A stretch of DNA of 64,000 bases from Arthrobacter_M sp030063245 (GTDB lineage Bacteria > Actinomycetota > Actinomycetes > Actinomycetales > Micrococcaceae), in the NCBI RefSeq assembly GCF_051131705.1, contig NZ_CP180316.1, positions 2,108,001 through 2,172,000 of the forward strand, given 5' to 3'. Made by a program: the position numbers and the translations under genes. Shown piece by piece: positions 7,970 through 16,252 of this stretch. Numbering within the stretch: the stretch's first letter is position 1; each line of letters begins with the position of its first letter. Under the pieces are notes generated by a model that worked only from the letters and a program-made list of their open reading frames with translations, did not search any database and had not been told where the DNA came from.

Positions 7970-8748
7970 CGGCGGCGGCGCAGCAGAATGTCGGGGAAGG
8001 CCCGGTGCAGGGTCAGTGCGATGGCCACGGCCAGCACGTTCTTGATGATGTCGCCGGGGAAGTAGGCAGCATCCGCCACGATGGCCGGCCAAAGCCCCAT
8101 CCCTTTGGTGACAAATCCCACAACACCGCTGGCGTGGATGACCAGCATGCCCAGGCAGGCGGCGCCGAACAGCCAGGCCGGCTTTGCGCGGCGGCGCAGC
8201 GCCCACGGGCTAAGAACCCCGATCACCGCTGCGCCGAGAATGAAGCCGACAATGTACCCGGCCGAGGGACCGGCCAGAATAGCAGGGCCGGCCCGGAAGC
8301 CGCTGAAGATCGGCAGTCCGATGAGACCAAGGAGAACATACAGGGCGACGGCGGCTGTGCCGCGACCGAGCCCGAGCACCAGTCCGCACAGCGCCACGGC
8401 GAGCGTTTGCAGGGTGATCGGCACCCCCAGCGGCCCCACCGGGATGCCGGGGATGGAGATGGAAGCCGCCATCAGCGCGGAAAAAACGGCAATCAGGGCC
8501 AGATCGGCTGCGTTCCAGCCGGCGCGGGGACGGGCGCTTACGCTCGGTGTCCTGGAGTTCAGCGGAGCCGGGTTCTGCGGCGCCGGTTGCAGGGGACCCG
8601 GGTTCTGGGACGCCGGTCGCAGGGGCGCCGGGTTTAGGGGGGCGCGGGCGGTGTTGGCTGCCGCAGCGAGTGTCTGTGGTGGCCCGGCCGTCTCCGGGTG
8701 GGGAGCCCAAGCCTCCGCGCTCTTTTGGTGTGGTGCTGGATCCGTCAT
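7966..8748 (-). CDS. bioY: Biotin transporter substrate-binding component BioY
   Basis: A 260-residue S-component that binds biotin in the membrane. The core from about residue 77 has six likely transmembrane helices with BioY hallmarks such as GVPITLQTLAVAL, ILAGPSAGYIVGF and AAYFPGDIIKNVLA. The first 76 residues are an unusual proline/alanine/asparagine-rich tail with near-repeats of RPASQNPGPLQPAPQNPAP, absent from most BioY proteins; a later start is possible but no better candidate is visible. It heads the bioYMN operon and lies about 70 bp downstream of a BioQ-type operator, which implies repression when biotin is abundant. Confidence 0.93.
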   Translation of the reverse strand: MTDPAPHQKSAEAWAPHPETAGPPQTLAAAANTARAPLNPAPLRPASQNPGPLQPAPQNPAPLNSRTPSVSARPRAGWNAADLALIAVFSALMAASISIPGIPVGPLGVPITLQTLAVALCGLVLGLGRGTAAVALYVLLGLIGLPIFSGFRAGPAILAGPSAGYIVGFILGAAVIGVLSPWALRRRAKPAWLFGAACLGMLVIHASGVVGFVTKGMGLWPAIVADAAYFPGDIIKNVLAVAIALTLHRAFPDILLRRRR

Positions 8749-8793
8749 GGCTCTACTTTCATTGCGGCGGCACGTCGGGTGCCGACTAGGTTG

Positions 8794-8849
8794 CCCGGGT
8801 CGGTCATACTTGTCATACTTGAACAGTGTTCAAGTATGACCGACCCGGG
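8794..8849 (-). promoter_or_regulatory. BioQ-type operator within a long palindrome upstream of bioY
   Basis: The core TGAACAGTGTTCA (8820-8832) matches the TGAAC-N3-GTTCA palindrome bound by the actinobacterial TetR-type biotin repressor BioQ. It is embedded in a larger palindrome: the right arm 8828-8849 (22 bp) is fully complementary to the left arm 8794-8824 except for one extra copy of the 9-mer TCATACTTG in the left arm. It lies between bioY and the divergent ABC-F gene and could affect both. Confidence 0.82.
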
Positions 8850-9061
8850 CCGAATTCTCCCAACGAAGAACAAAGTATGTGCAGTGGTAAGGCTCCTGCG
8901 GCCGGGGTCCAGGCGAAAGCGTCCGCCTGGCGCCCGCAACGTCGGTAGACTGGAGAGGCTGTCCGTTCACTCACGCGGCACCGACCTACCGGCCCCCGGC
9001 CCGCATCTGTTCTGTTATGCCCTCGACCGGGCCTGCATCCATTCTGTGAAAGGCTACTACC

Positions 9062-10660
9062 TTGATTATCGTCCAAGACCTTGAGTTACGTGCGGGAGCG
9101 CGACTGCTCATGGACGAAGTGTCCTTCCGAGTCGACAAGGGCGATAAGATCGGCCTGGTCGGCCGCAACGGTGCGGGCAAGACCACACTGACAAAGGTTC
9201 TGGCCGGGGAGGCCCTTCCGGCCGCCGGCAAGGTGACCCGCAGCGGTGAAATCGGTTACCTGCCGCAGGATCCGCGGACGCCTGATATGGAGCAGATGGC
9301 CCGCGACCGCATACTCTCGGCACGCAACCTGGATATCGTGATCACCAAGCTTCGGGAGACCGAGGCGGACATGGCCAGCGAAGACGCCGCCGTGCAGGAA
9401 AAGGCGATGGCCCGGTATGACCGGATTGAACACGAATTCCTCAGCAATGGCGGCTACGCGGCAGAGGCTGAGGCCGCCTCCATTTCATCAAACCTCGCCT
9501 TACCGGACCGGCTCCTCAACCAGCCGCTGAAGACCCTCTCCGGCGGGCAGCGCCGGCGTGTTGAACTTGCACGGATTCTGTTTTCCGGCGCGCAGACCAT
9601 GCTGCTCGATGAGCCGACCAACCACCTCGACGCGGATTCCATCGCGTGGCTGCGGGAATTCCTGAAAAACCATGCGGGTGGACTGATTGTGATCAGCCAC
9701 GACACCGACCTGCTGGAAGCAACGGTCAATAAGGTTTACAACCTGGATGCCAACCGGGCCACGATCGACCAGTACAACCTTGGCTGGAAGAAGTACCTGG
9801 AGCAGCGCGAAACGGACGAACGCGCCCGCAAGCGCGAACGGGCCAACGCGGAGAAGAAGGCCGGTGTCCTGATGGACCAGGCCAACAAGATGCGGGCCAA
9901 GGCCTCCAAGGCCGTCGCCGCGCAGAACATGGCCAAGCGCGCCCAGCGCCTGCTCAGCGGTCTGCAGGAAGTGCGCGCGAACGATCGGGTTGCCGCCCTG
10001 CGGTTCCCCGATCCGTCGCCCTGCGGGAAGACCCCGCTGACGGCGGAAGGGCTCAGCAAGTCCTACGGTTCACTGGAAATTTTCACCGATGTGGATCTGG
10101 CCATCGACAGGGGATCCAAGGTCGTCATTCTTGGCCTCAACGGCGCCGGCAAGACGACGTTGTTGCGCATGCTGGCCGGTGTGGACCAGCCGGACACCGG
10201 TGAGGTCATCGCCGGGCATGGTCTCAAGGTGGGCTATTACGCCCAGGAGCACGACACATTGGACACCTCCCGCACGGTGCTGGCGAACATGCGCAGCTCG
10301 GCCCCGGACATGGATGACGCGGAAGTCCGCAATATCCTCGGTTCATTCCTGTTCTCCGGTGACGATGTGGAGAAGCCCGCTGGGGTGTTGTCCGGTGGTG
10401 AGAAGACCCGTCTGGCCCTGGCCACGATCGTCGCGTCCTCGGCCAATGTGCTGCTCCTTGACGAACCGACCAACAACCTTGACCCTGCCAGCCGCGCAGA
10501 GATCCTCGGCGCGCTGCGCAACTACAGCGGCGCCGTCGTTCTGGTCAGCCACGATGAGGGCGCCGTTGAGGCCCTGAATCCCGAGCGTGTCGTGCTGCTC
10601 CCGGACGGCGTGGAGGATCACTGGAATGAGGACTACCTCGATCTGATCACGCTGGCCTAA
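9062..10660 (+). CDS. ABC-F family ATPase (ribosome-associated type)
   Basis: A 532-residue protein with two ABC domains and no membrane segments, as in ABC-F factors that act on the ribosome in translation or antibiotic protection. Domain 1 has GRNGAGKTTL, TLSGGQRRRVELARIL and MLLDEPTNHLD; domain 2 has GLNGAGKTTLLRML, VLSGGEKTRLALA and LLLDEPTNNLDP. They are joined by a charged linker helix region (about residues 240-310). The start is TTG 9062 with GAAAGG 8 nt upstream. A possible -10 TAGACT lies at 8946-8951. Which ABC-F subfamily it belongs to cannot be settled by eye. Confidence 0.92.
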   Translation: MIIVQDLELRAGARLLMDEVSFRVDKGDKIGLVGRNGAGKTTLTKVLAGEALPAAGKVTRSGEIGYLPQDPRTPDMEQMARDRILSARNLDIVITKLRETEADMASEDAAVQEKAMARYDRIEHEFLSNGGYAAEAEAASISSNLALPDRLLNQPLKTLSGGQRRRVELARILFSGAQTMLLDEPTNHLDADSIAWLREFLKNHAGGLIVISHDTDLLEATVNKVYNLDANRATIDQYNLGWKKYLEQRETDERARKRERANAEKKAGVLMDQANKMRAKASKAVAAQNMAKRAQRLLSGLQEVRANDRVAALRFPDPSPCGKTPLTAEGLSKSYGSLEIFTDVDLAIDRGSKVVILGLNGAGKTTLLRMLAGVDQPDTGEVIAGHGLKVGYYAQEHDTLDTSRTVLANMRSSAPDMDDAEVRNILGSFLFSGDDVEKPAGVLSGGEKTRLALATIVASSANVLLLDEPTNNLDPASRAEILGALRNYSGAVVLVSHDEGAVEALNPERVVLLPDGVEDHWNEDYLDLITLA

Positions 10661-10692
10661 ATGCGGTGCCGTGGCAGCCTTGTGGGGCAGCA

Positions 10693-11589
10693 CTAGGAGC
10701 CTTGGAAGCCCTGGGCGTCGAGGACCGCGTCTTCTTCTTCCTCCGCGGTGGCGCGGCGGCCGGGCGTGGATGGCCGGACCGGCCGGCGCTTGGTAAAGGC
10801 GGATCCGCGGCCGTAGGCCTGCTCGGAATCGGCCATGTCCTCGGATTCCTGCTCTGCCGTGTATCTGTCCAACAGGGCCTGCTGTCGGGCTGCGTAACCA
10901 TAGCCAATAAAGAAGAGAATTCCGAAGGCGAACCACTGCATCGAATAGCTCAGGTGCGGGCCTTCATCGATGGACGGCATCGGGAAACCGACCGGCTCGG
11001 TGGCTGCGGCTGGAGATTCCTGTGCCATCTGCGCGTAGGCACCGGTGAGCAGTGGGTAACCAAGGTCTTTCGCATAGGCGGTCAGATCGATCGATGCAAG
11101 CTGCCCGGATAGGGCGCCGCGCTGCAGAGCCGGCTCGGCAGGGCGCAGGCGGGCGACGACGGTCACGGTTCCGGTCACGGGTTCCGGGACCGCATCCGGG
11201 CGTCCGCCCTCATTGTTGCCGATCGGCAGCCAGCCGCGGTCGATGACGACCGTTTCGCCGGTGGTCAGTTTCAGCGGCACCACCACTTCATAGCCCGGCT
11301 GCCCGTTCAGCGGCCGGTTCCGGACCACCCGCTGGCCGGGGATGTCATAACTTCCGGTCAGCGAGACCTGGCACCATTCCTTATCGGGGTCGAGTTTCCC
11401 GAACAGCGGCTTTGCCTGGTCGTAGCCGATCGGCGCGGCGGAGTAATTGTTGGTGATCTTCGCGATGTCGGCGAGCACTTCGGCTCGCCGGTCGAGCTGC
11501 CAGAACCCCAGTCCGACGCAGATGCTGGCGAAAACGGCGGCGATCAGCAGGTAGCCCAGCCACCGGCCGGTGAAAAGAAACTTGTACAT
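10693..11589 (-). CDS. SURF1 family cytochrome c oxidase assembly protein
   Basis: A 298-residue membrane protein expected to assist heme-copper oxidase biogenesis. It has an N-terminal transmembrane helix followed by the family motif GFWQLDRR at about residues 28-35, an extracytoplasmic domain with VVRNRPLNGQPGYEVVVPL and VIDRGWLP, and a second helix after YSMQWFAFG. A charged C-terminal tail of about 60 residues follows. The gene ends 33 bp from the convergent ABC-F gene. It is the third gene of a leftward set with the DUF3099 and 90-residue genes. Confidence 0.93.
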   Translation of the reverse strand: MYKFLFTGRWLGYLLIAAVFASICVGLGFWQLDRRAEVLADIAKITNNYSAAPIGYDQAKPLFGKLDPDKEWCQVSLTGSYDIPGQRVVRNRPLNGQPGYEVVVPLKLTTGETVVIDRGWLPIGNNEGGRPDAVPEPVTGTVTVVARLRPAEPALQRGALSGQLASIDLTAYAKDLGYPLLTGAYAQMAQESPAAATEPVGFPMPSIDEGPHLSYSMQWFAFGILFFIGYGYAARQQALLDRYTAEQESEDMADSEQAYGRGSAFTKRRPVRPSTPGRRATAEEEEDAVLDAQGFQGS

Positions 11590-11598
11590 GGGCCTTTC

Positions 11599-11871
11599 TT
11601 ATCCGTCCGCTTCCGCTGCGGAATGCGTCCCGGGATCTGTCAATGCGCCGGGCAGCGGCAGCGTCTCCCGCCACAGAGCGCGGTTACGTAAATAGTCTTC
11701 CAGCCATTCGAGGTGCTCGTCACAGGCCAGCCAGATCTTACGCCGTTCAGCCGGATGGATCTTCGGGTTGTTCCACAACAGCTGGGCCGTGGCGGCGGTG
11801 CGGCAGCCGCGCCGGGAGCAGATGGTTTCCTGCGAAGCCGGGGATGCACCGAGCATATCGAGCAGATTCAT
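11599..11871 (-). CDS. Small conserved protein with a possible Cys/His metal site
   Basis: A 90-residue protein of unknown function. It contains C18-x4-C23 (ICSRRGCRTA) and C50-x2-H53 (WLACDEH), which could form a zinc-type site, plus a conserved-looking LLWNNPKIHPAERRKIW segment. The ATG overlaps the DUF3099 stop as ATGA, and SURF1 starts 10 bp downstream, so the three are probably co-translated. From memory, similar small actinobacterial proteins are sometimes labelled acetone carboxylase; nothing here supports that activity. Confidence 0.8.
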   Translation of the reverse strand: MNLLDMLGASPASQETICSRRGCRTAATAQLLWNNPKIHPAERRKIWLACDEHLEWLEDYLRNRALWRETLPLPGALTDPGTHSAAEADG

Positions 11872-12359
11872 GGCCTGTGCCCGCCATCCTCGGGGGTGCC
11901 GTTAGGCGCCTCGGGTTCCGGGGGAGCAGGTGGAATGACTTCGCCTTGGAGAAGCGGCGAGTCTCCGTCGCCGGGCGTCGAGGGCCCACCGGTTTGGTCT
12001 TGTTGGGCCGGGGCTTCCAGCTCGGCCAGCGGGGCCTGATCCAACAACGACACCGCGTGCTCATTGAGGGTGTCGCTGCCCCCATTGGCGATGATCACGG
12101 CGAACCACGGCAAGGCCACGGCGCCGACAACGGCAATGATTTTGAACCAGCCGGGGAGGATGAAAATCAGGAAAAGACAAACCAGCCGGATTCCCATCGC
12201 GACCGCATACCTGAACATCCGCTGTCGCATATCGTCGCTATGGGCGGTGCGCGCGTCCGTGATGTTGTGGACATCGGCCGGAGCGGTGTGGGAACCGCCT
12301 GCCGGGCGGCCGGCTGCGCCGTCGGCGTAACCGGCCGGTTGTGCTGCTTTGTTTCTCAT
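11868..12359 (-). CDS. DUF3099 membrane protein
   Basis: A 163-residue protein with the DUF3099 pattern NITDARTAHSDDMRQRM, then two hydrophobic helices (IRLVCLFLIFILPGWF and IIAVVGAVALPWFAVIIA) and a long Pro/Glu/Gly-rich C-terminal tail. ATG 12359 is preferred over the upstream TTG at 12410 because TTGGAG lies just before it. Function is unknown. It heads the DUF3099-small protein-SURF1 set. Confidence 0.85.
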   Translation of the reverse strand: MRNKAAQPAGYADGAAGRPAGGSHTAPADVHNITDARTAHSDDMRQRMFRYAVAMGIRLVCLFLIFILPGWFKIIAVVGAVALPWFAVIIANGGSDTLNEHAVSLLDQAPLAELEAPAQQDQTGGPSTPGDGDSPLLQGEVIPPAPPEPEAPNGTPEDGGHRP

Positions 12360-12531
12360 CACGCTCCAAGGGCCTCTCCCATTCTCGCACCGAGAGGGGC
12401 CGCATACCAAAGTTCCCCCGCGGCCGGCCGCTCTCCTATGGGTGCTTTAGGACGCACTTTACCGCCGGGCAGTTCCGGAAATTCCGCGGTCACAGCTAGG
12501 ATTCATTGCGGGAACGATCACGGAGGAATGA

Positions 12532-13296
12532 ATGACTGCAGTACGTACAGAGCCGAAATCCCATGGGCCGAAACCCACTGAGCCGGCGCCAAGTCGCAGC
12601 GTCCTGATAACGGGCGGAAACCGGGGCATCGGACTCGCCATTGCCAAGGCCTTCCTGGCCAATGGCGATCGGGTAGCCGTAACCTATCGGAGCGAATCCG
12701 CACTGCCGGCGGGCATTCTCGGGGTGCAGGCCGACGTCACTGACGAGGCCTCCCTGGACGCCGCTTTCACCTTGGTGGAAGCGGCCCACGGGCCGGTGGA
12801 AGTGCTGGTGGCCAACGCCGGCATCACCAAGGACACTCTGCTGCTGCGGATGAGCGAAGACGACTTCAGCTCGGTGATCGACACCAATCTCACCGGCGCG
12901 TTCCGCGTCATCAAGCGGGCCTCCCGCGGCATGATCCGGAAGCGCAAGGGCCGTGTGGTGTTGATTTCCTCTGTGTCAGGGCTGTACGGGGCGCCGGGGC
13001 AAATCAACTACTCGGCGTCGAAAGCCGGATTGATTGGCATCGCCCGTTCGTTGACCCGGGAACTAGGCTCGCGGGGGATTACCGCCAATGTGGTCGCGCC
13101 CGGTTTCATCAACACCGAAATGACCGCCGAGCTCCCGGAAGAAACCCAGAAGAAATATCTGGCCACCATTCCCGCCGGCCGTTTTGCCGACCCCGAGGAG
13201 GTTGCCAAGGTGGTGCGCTGGATTGCCAGTGACGAGGCGGCCTACATATCCGGCGCGGTCATCCCTGTAGATGGCGGTCTGGGAATGGGACACTAG
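12532..13296 (+). CDS. fabG: 3-oxoacyl-ACP reductase FabG-like SDR
   Basis: A 254-residue short-chain dehydrogenase that should reduce 3-oxoacyl-ACP with NADPH. It has the cofactor motif TGGNRGIG, the NAG motif VLVANAGIT, the catalytic Ser in SSVSGLYG and the Tyr/Lys pair in YSASK, with the FabG-type ending ISGAVIPVDGGLGMGH. ATG 12532 follows CGGAGGA. An atypical SDR gene lies 97 bp downstream on the same strand, the place taken by inhA in mycobacteria. Confidence 0.9.
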   Translation: MTAVRTEPKSHGPKPTEPAPSRSVLITGGNRGIGLAIAKAFLANGDRVAVTYRSESALPAGILGVQADVTDEASLDAAFTLVEAAHGPVEVLVANAGITKDTLLLRMSEDDFSSVIDTNLTGAFRVIKRASRGMIRKRKGRVVLISSVSGLYGAPGQINYSASKAGLIGIARSLTRELGSRGITANVVAPGFINTEMTAELPEETQKKYLATIPAGRFADPEEVAKVVRWIASDEAAYISGAVIPVDGGLGMGH

Positions 13297-13393
13297 ACCT
13301 TTGCAGAACCGCCGCTACATCCGGCAGCCGGCAGCGGCACGGCGAAGCTGCCGGAGCACTTGAAAACCAACGCAGTCTCTTGGAGGTTTATAG

Positions 13394-14149
13394 ATGGGCC
13401 AGTTTGAAGGCAAGACAGCGATTGTCACCGGATCCTCGCGCGGCATCGGCGCGGAAGTAGCAAAGCTGCTGGCCGCGCAGGGGGCCGCCGTGGTCGTCAA
13501 TTACCGGCAGAAGGCACCTCGTGCCAACAAAGTCGTGGCCGAAATCGAAGCAGCCGGCGGCCGGGCGGTGGCCATCGGAGCGGATCTGACGACAGCGGAG
13601 GGCGTGCACGCACTCGTCAGCGCGGCGATGGAGAACTTCGGCTCCTTGGACCTGCTGGTGCTCAACGCCTCCGGCGGGATGGAGACCGGGATGGAGGAAA
13701 ATTACGCGCTGAAGCTCAACCGCGATGCCCAGGTCAATATGCTCAATGCCGCCGTGCTGCTGATGCCCGAGGGCTCCCGCGTGGTCTTTGTGACCAGCCA
13801 TCAGGCCCACTTCATTAACGCCGTCCCCACCATGGCAGATTACGAGCCGGTGGCCCGGAGCAAGCGGGCAGGCGAGGATGCCCTGCGCGAGCTGATCCCG
13901 AGCCTGGCCAACCACGGCATATCGCTGGTGGTGGTCTCCGGAGACATGATCGAGGGAACGGTCACCGCCACCCTGTTGGACCGGGCCAACCCGGGCGCCA
14001 TCGAGGCTCGGCGTGCCGAGGCCGGAAAACTGTACTCGGTGACCGAATTTGCCGCCGAGGTCGCGGCCATGGCGGGGGCGGACGTGGAATCGGGTCATAC
14101 CGAATACGTCGGCGGCGCGGACTACGTGAGCTCCGCCGGGGAGCAGTAG
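13394..14149 (+). CDS. Atypical short-chain dehydrogenase/reductase
   Basis: A 251-residue SDR-fold protein starting at ATG 13394 behind TGGAGG. The cofactor loop TGSSRGIG (residues 12-19) and LLVLNASGG are clear. The active site departs from the standard: after VTSHQAHF the nearest Tyr/Lys pair is spaced Y-x6-K (YEPVARSK) instead of YxxxK, so classical hydride-transfer catalysis is uncertain. It follows fabG and probably shares its transcript. The substrate is unknown. Confidence 0.8.
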   Translation: MGQFEGKTAIVTGSSRGIGAEVAKLLAAQGAAVVVNYRQKAPRANKVVAEIEAAGGRAVAIGADLTTAEGVHALVSAAMENFGSLDLLVLNASGGMETGMEENYALKLNRDAQVNMLNAAVLLMPEGSRVVFVTSHQAHFINAVPTMADYEPVARSKRAGEDALRELIPSLANHGISLVVVSGDMIEGTVTATLLDRANPGAIEARRAEAGKLYSVTEFAAEVAAMAGADVESGHTEYVGGADYVSSAGEQ

Positions 14150-14224
14150 CCCCCGGACAGCCCCGGATTGTCCCACCGCTGCAGCAACCGCCGCGGTAGC
14201 CCGTGCAGTGCCTGGAGCAGCGGA

Positions 14225-14258
14225 GGAAGGCCCCCTCGTGAAGGCGAGGGGGCCTTCC
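14225..14258. terminator. Bidirectional hairpin between the SDR gene and serB
   Basis: A perfect 14-bp stem (GGAAGGCCCCCTCG at 14225-14238 with 14245-14258) closes a 6-nt loop. It lies between convergent genes. There is no T tract, so it is called on structure and position. Confidence 0.75.
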
Positions 14259-14309
14259 CACGCCCGATACGCTGTGCTGGACGCGGCGGCGCCCGGGATC
14301 AACGGACGC

Positions 14310-15320
14310 TCAGATACCCGCCAGTTGCAGCGCAATATCCAGGTTCGGGAGATTGATCTGAGCGTCAGCGGCAGCCCGGACGGACGGCTTGGCGTTGAAG
14401 GCCACGCTCAGGGCTGCCGCCGCCATCATGTCCAGATCATTGGCACCGTCGCCGATCGCCACCGTGTGCGCCGGGTCGATTCCTTCCGCCGTGCTCCAGC
14501 GGCGCAGCGCCGCCGCCTTGGCCGCCCTGTCCACCACGGCTCCCAGCACCCTGCCGGTCAGGACGCCGTCGACAATCTCAAGCTCGTTGGCCAGCGCAAA
14601 GTCCAGCTCCAAGGACGCTGCCAATGGGACCAGGATCTGGGCGAATCCGCCGGAGACGGCAGCCACGATGTGGCCCGCGGCACGTGCCTCACGGACCAAA
14701 CGCTCGGCGCCAACGCTTAGCCTGATGCGGGCGCCTACGTCCGCCAGCACCGTATCCGGGAGACCGGCCAGGGTGGCGACGCGCGCGTGCAGGCTCTGGG
14801 CAAAATCGAGCTCGCCGCGCATGGCAGCTTCGGTGACCTCCGCGACCTCGGCTTCGGTGCCGGCGTGCGCGGCCAACAGCTCGATGACTTCCTGCTGAAT
14901 GAGCGTCGAGTCCACATCCATGATGATCATCTTGCGCCGGGCCTGCCGCAGGGCCGCGGGCACGACAGCGGTATCGATGCCGGCGGCAGGAGCCGCGGCG
15001 AGACTGTTGCGCAGGCGGGCCAGTGCGGACGACGTCGACGGCGGCGTCAGCTGCACCGCCGTCGACTGCTCTCCTGTCGAGTGACTCCCTGTCGAGGCAG
15101 GCGGGCCGGTTCCGTCCGGGACGCTGCCGGTTTCCGCCGGGGCACTGCCCGGTTCCTGGGCCAGTTCCAGATCCATCAGGCAGGCTTCGTAGCCGGGGCG
15201 GCTGTACCACTGCTCGTCCAGAACGACCGCGCCGCTGTCGGCGAGGACGCCGCGGATATGATTCAGGATGGTGTCGGGCAGTGAGAGACCATAGCTGACC
15301 GCGGTAAAGAGGGAGGGCAT
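14310..15320 (-). CDS. serB: Phosphoserine phosphatase SerB
   Basis: A 336-residue HAD phosphatase for the last step of serine synthesis. The nucleophile motif MDVDSTLI, the motif II Ser in AAVSGGFAQI and the C-terminal GDGANDLDMMAAA are all present. The N-terminal part is a divergent regulatory-like domain of about 55 residues, followed by a Gly/Ser/Thr/Pro-rich linker. An ATG at 15329 is also in frame, but TAGAAT at 15328-15333 lies 7 nt before ATG 15320, which favours a leaderless start at 15320. Divergent from an ABC ATPase gene. Confidence 0.92.
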   Translation of the reverse strand: MPSLFTAVSYGLSLPDTILNHIRGVLADSGAVVLDEQWYSRPGYEACLMDLELAQEPGSAPAETGSVPDGTGPPASTGSHSTGEQSTAVQLTPPSTSSALARLRNSLAAAPAAGIDTAVVPAALRQARRKMIIMDVDSTLIQQEVIELLAAHAGTEAEVAEVTEAAMRGELDFAQSLHARVATLAGLPDTVLADVGARIRLSVGAERLVREARAAGHIVAAVSGGFAQILVPLAASLELDFALANELEIVDGVLTGRVLGAVVDRAAKAAALRRWSTAEGIDPAHTVAIGDGANDLDMMAAAALSVAFNAKPSVRAAADAQINLPNLDIALQLAGI

Positions 15321-15327
15321 ACCGGAC

Positions 15328-15333
15328 ATTCTA
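15328..15333 (-). promoter_or_regulatory. Leaderless -10 box of serB
   Basis: TAGAAT on the minus strand ends 7 nt before ATG 15320, with no Shine-Dalgarno in between. It also overlaps the alternative upstream ATG at 15329, which argues against that start. Confidence 0.6.
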
Positions 15334-15383
15334 CCGGCGCTGGGTCAGGCCGGTGCAGTTAGCGTTCGGGCCCGGATTTGGCC

Positions 15384-15389
15384 TAGTGT
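15384..15389 (+). promoter_or_regulatory. Leaderless -10 box of the ABC ATPase gene
   Basis: TAGTGT lies 8 nt before ATG 15398, without a Shine-Dalgarno. It selects this start over the earlier in-frame start at 15353. Confidence 0.6.
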
Positions 15390-15397
15390 CATTCCTT

Positions 15398-16180
15398 ATG
15401 AGCGATGTTCTTGAATTGGCCGGCGTCAGCGTTGTCCGCGGCAGTAAGAAGCTGCTGGACACGGTGGATTGGCAGGTCAGGGAGGGTGAGCGCTGGGTGG
15501 TGATGGGCCCCAACGGCGCGGGCAAGACCACACTGCTGCAGATCGCCGGCGCACGGATCCACCCCACCAGCGGTATTGCCGGCATTCTCGACGAGGTTCT
15601 GGGTGCCGTTGATGTCTTTGAACTGCGTCCACGGATCGGCCTGGCATCCGCGGCACTGGTGGCCCAGATTCCCGGGCATGAAAAGGTGCTGGACGTGGTG
15701 GTCACGGCCTCATACGGGGTCACCGGGCGTTGGCGTGAGCAGTATGAACGCGCGGACGAGCGCCGTGCATTCGCACTGCTGGAGGCTTGGGGCATGTCCA
15801 CGTTCATGAACCGCACATTTGCCTCGCTCAGCGAGGGTGAGCGCAAACGCGTGCAGATAGCCCGGGCTCTGATGAGTGATCCGGAGCTGCTGCTGCTGGA
15901 CGAGCCGGCAGCGGGACTGGACCTGGGCGGCCGGGAGGACCTCGTATACCGGCTCAGCGGGCTCGCCACAGACCAGGCTGCCCCCGCCGTCGTCCTGGTT
16001 ACCCACCATCTGGAGGAAGTGCCTCCCGGGTTCACCCACGCGCTCCTGCTGCGTGAGGGCACTGTGGTGGCGCAAGGTCCGCTGGCCCAGGTGCTGACCG
16101 AAGACAACCTGAGTGCGACCTTCGGCCTGCCGCTAAAGGTCAGCAGCCAGGACGGGCGGTACTCCGCCACCGCCCGATAG
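15398..16180 (+). CDS. ABC transporter ATP-binding protein (YlmA-like)
   Basis: A 260-residue single ABC ATPase with VMGPNGAGKTTLL (Walker A), LSEGERKRVQIARAL (signature with Glu in place of the second Gly) and LLLLDEPAAGLDLG (Walker B), then VTHHLEEVPPGFTHALLL. No permease gene is adjacent, and the resemblance is to orphan ATPases of the YlmA group. The transported substrate, if any, is unknown. Divergent from serB. Confidence 0.88.
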   Translation: MSDVLELAGVSVVRGSKKLLDTVDWQVREGERWVVMGPNGAGKTTLLQIAGARIHPTSGIAGILDEVLGAVDVFELRPRIGLASAALVAQIPGHEKVLDVVVTASYGVTGRWREQYERADERRAFALLEAWGMSTFMNRTFASLSEGERKRVQIARALMSDPELLLLDEPAAGLDLGGREDLVYRLSGLATDQAAPAVVLVTHHLEEVPPGFTHALLLREGTVVAQGPLAQVLTEDNLSATFGLPLKVSSQDGRYSATAR

Positions 16181-16252
16181 GCGCCCTGCTCCGCCCCACA
16201 ATCCGCACTGCTCCGCCCGCCAGCCCTGCTCCGCTCGATAGGACCCCTTCCC

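Noticed and set aside
8005..8839. Plus-strand frames of 210 and 252 codons opposite bioY
   Set aside because: They are Arg/Pro/Gln-rich shadows; the minus strand encodes a clear BioY with membrane helices.
8794..8849. The bioY upstream palindrome as a transcription terminator
   Set aside because: It has no T tract and lies between divergent genes; the TGAAC-N3-GTTCA core fits an operator better.
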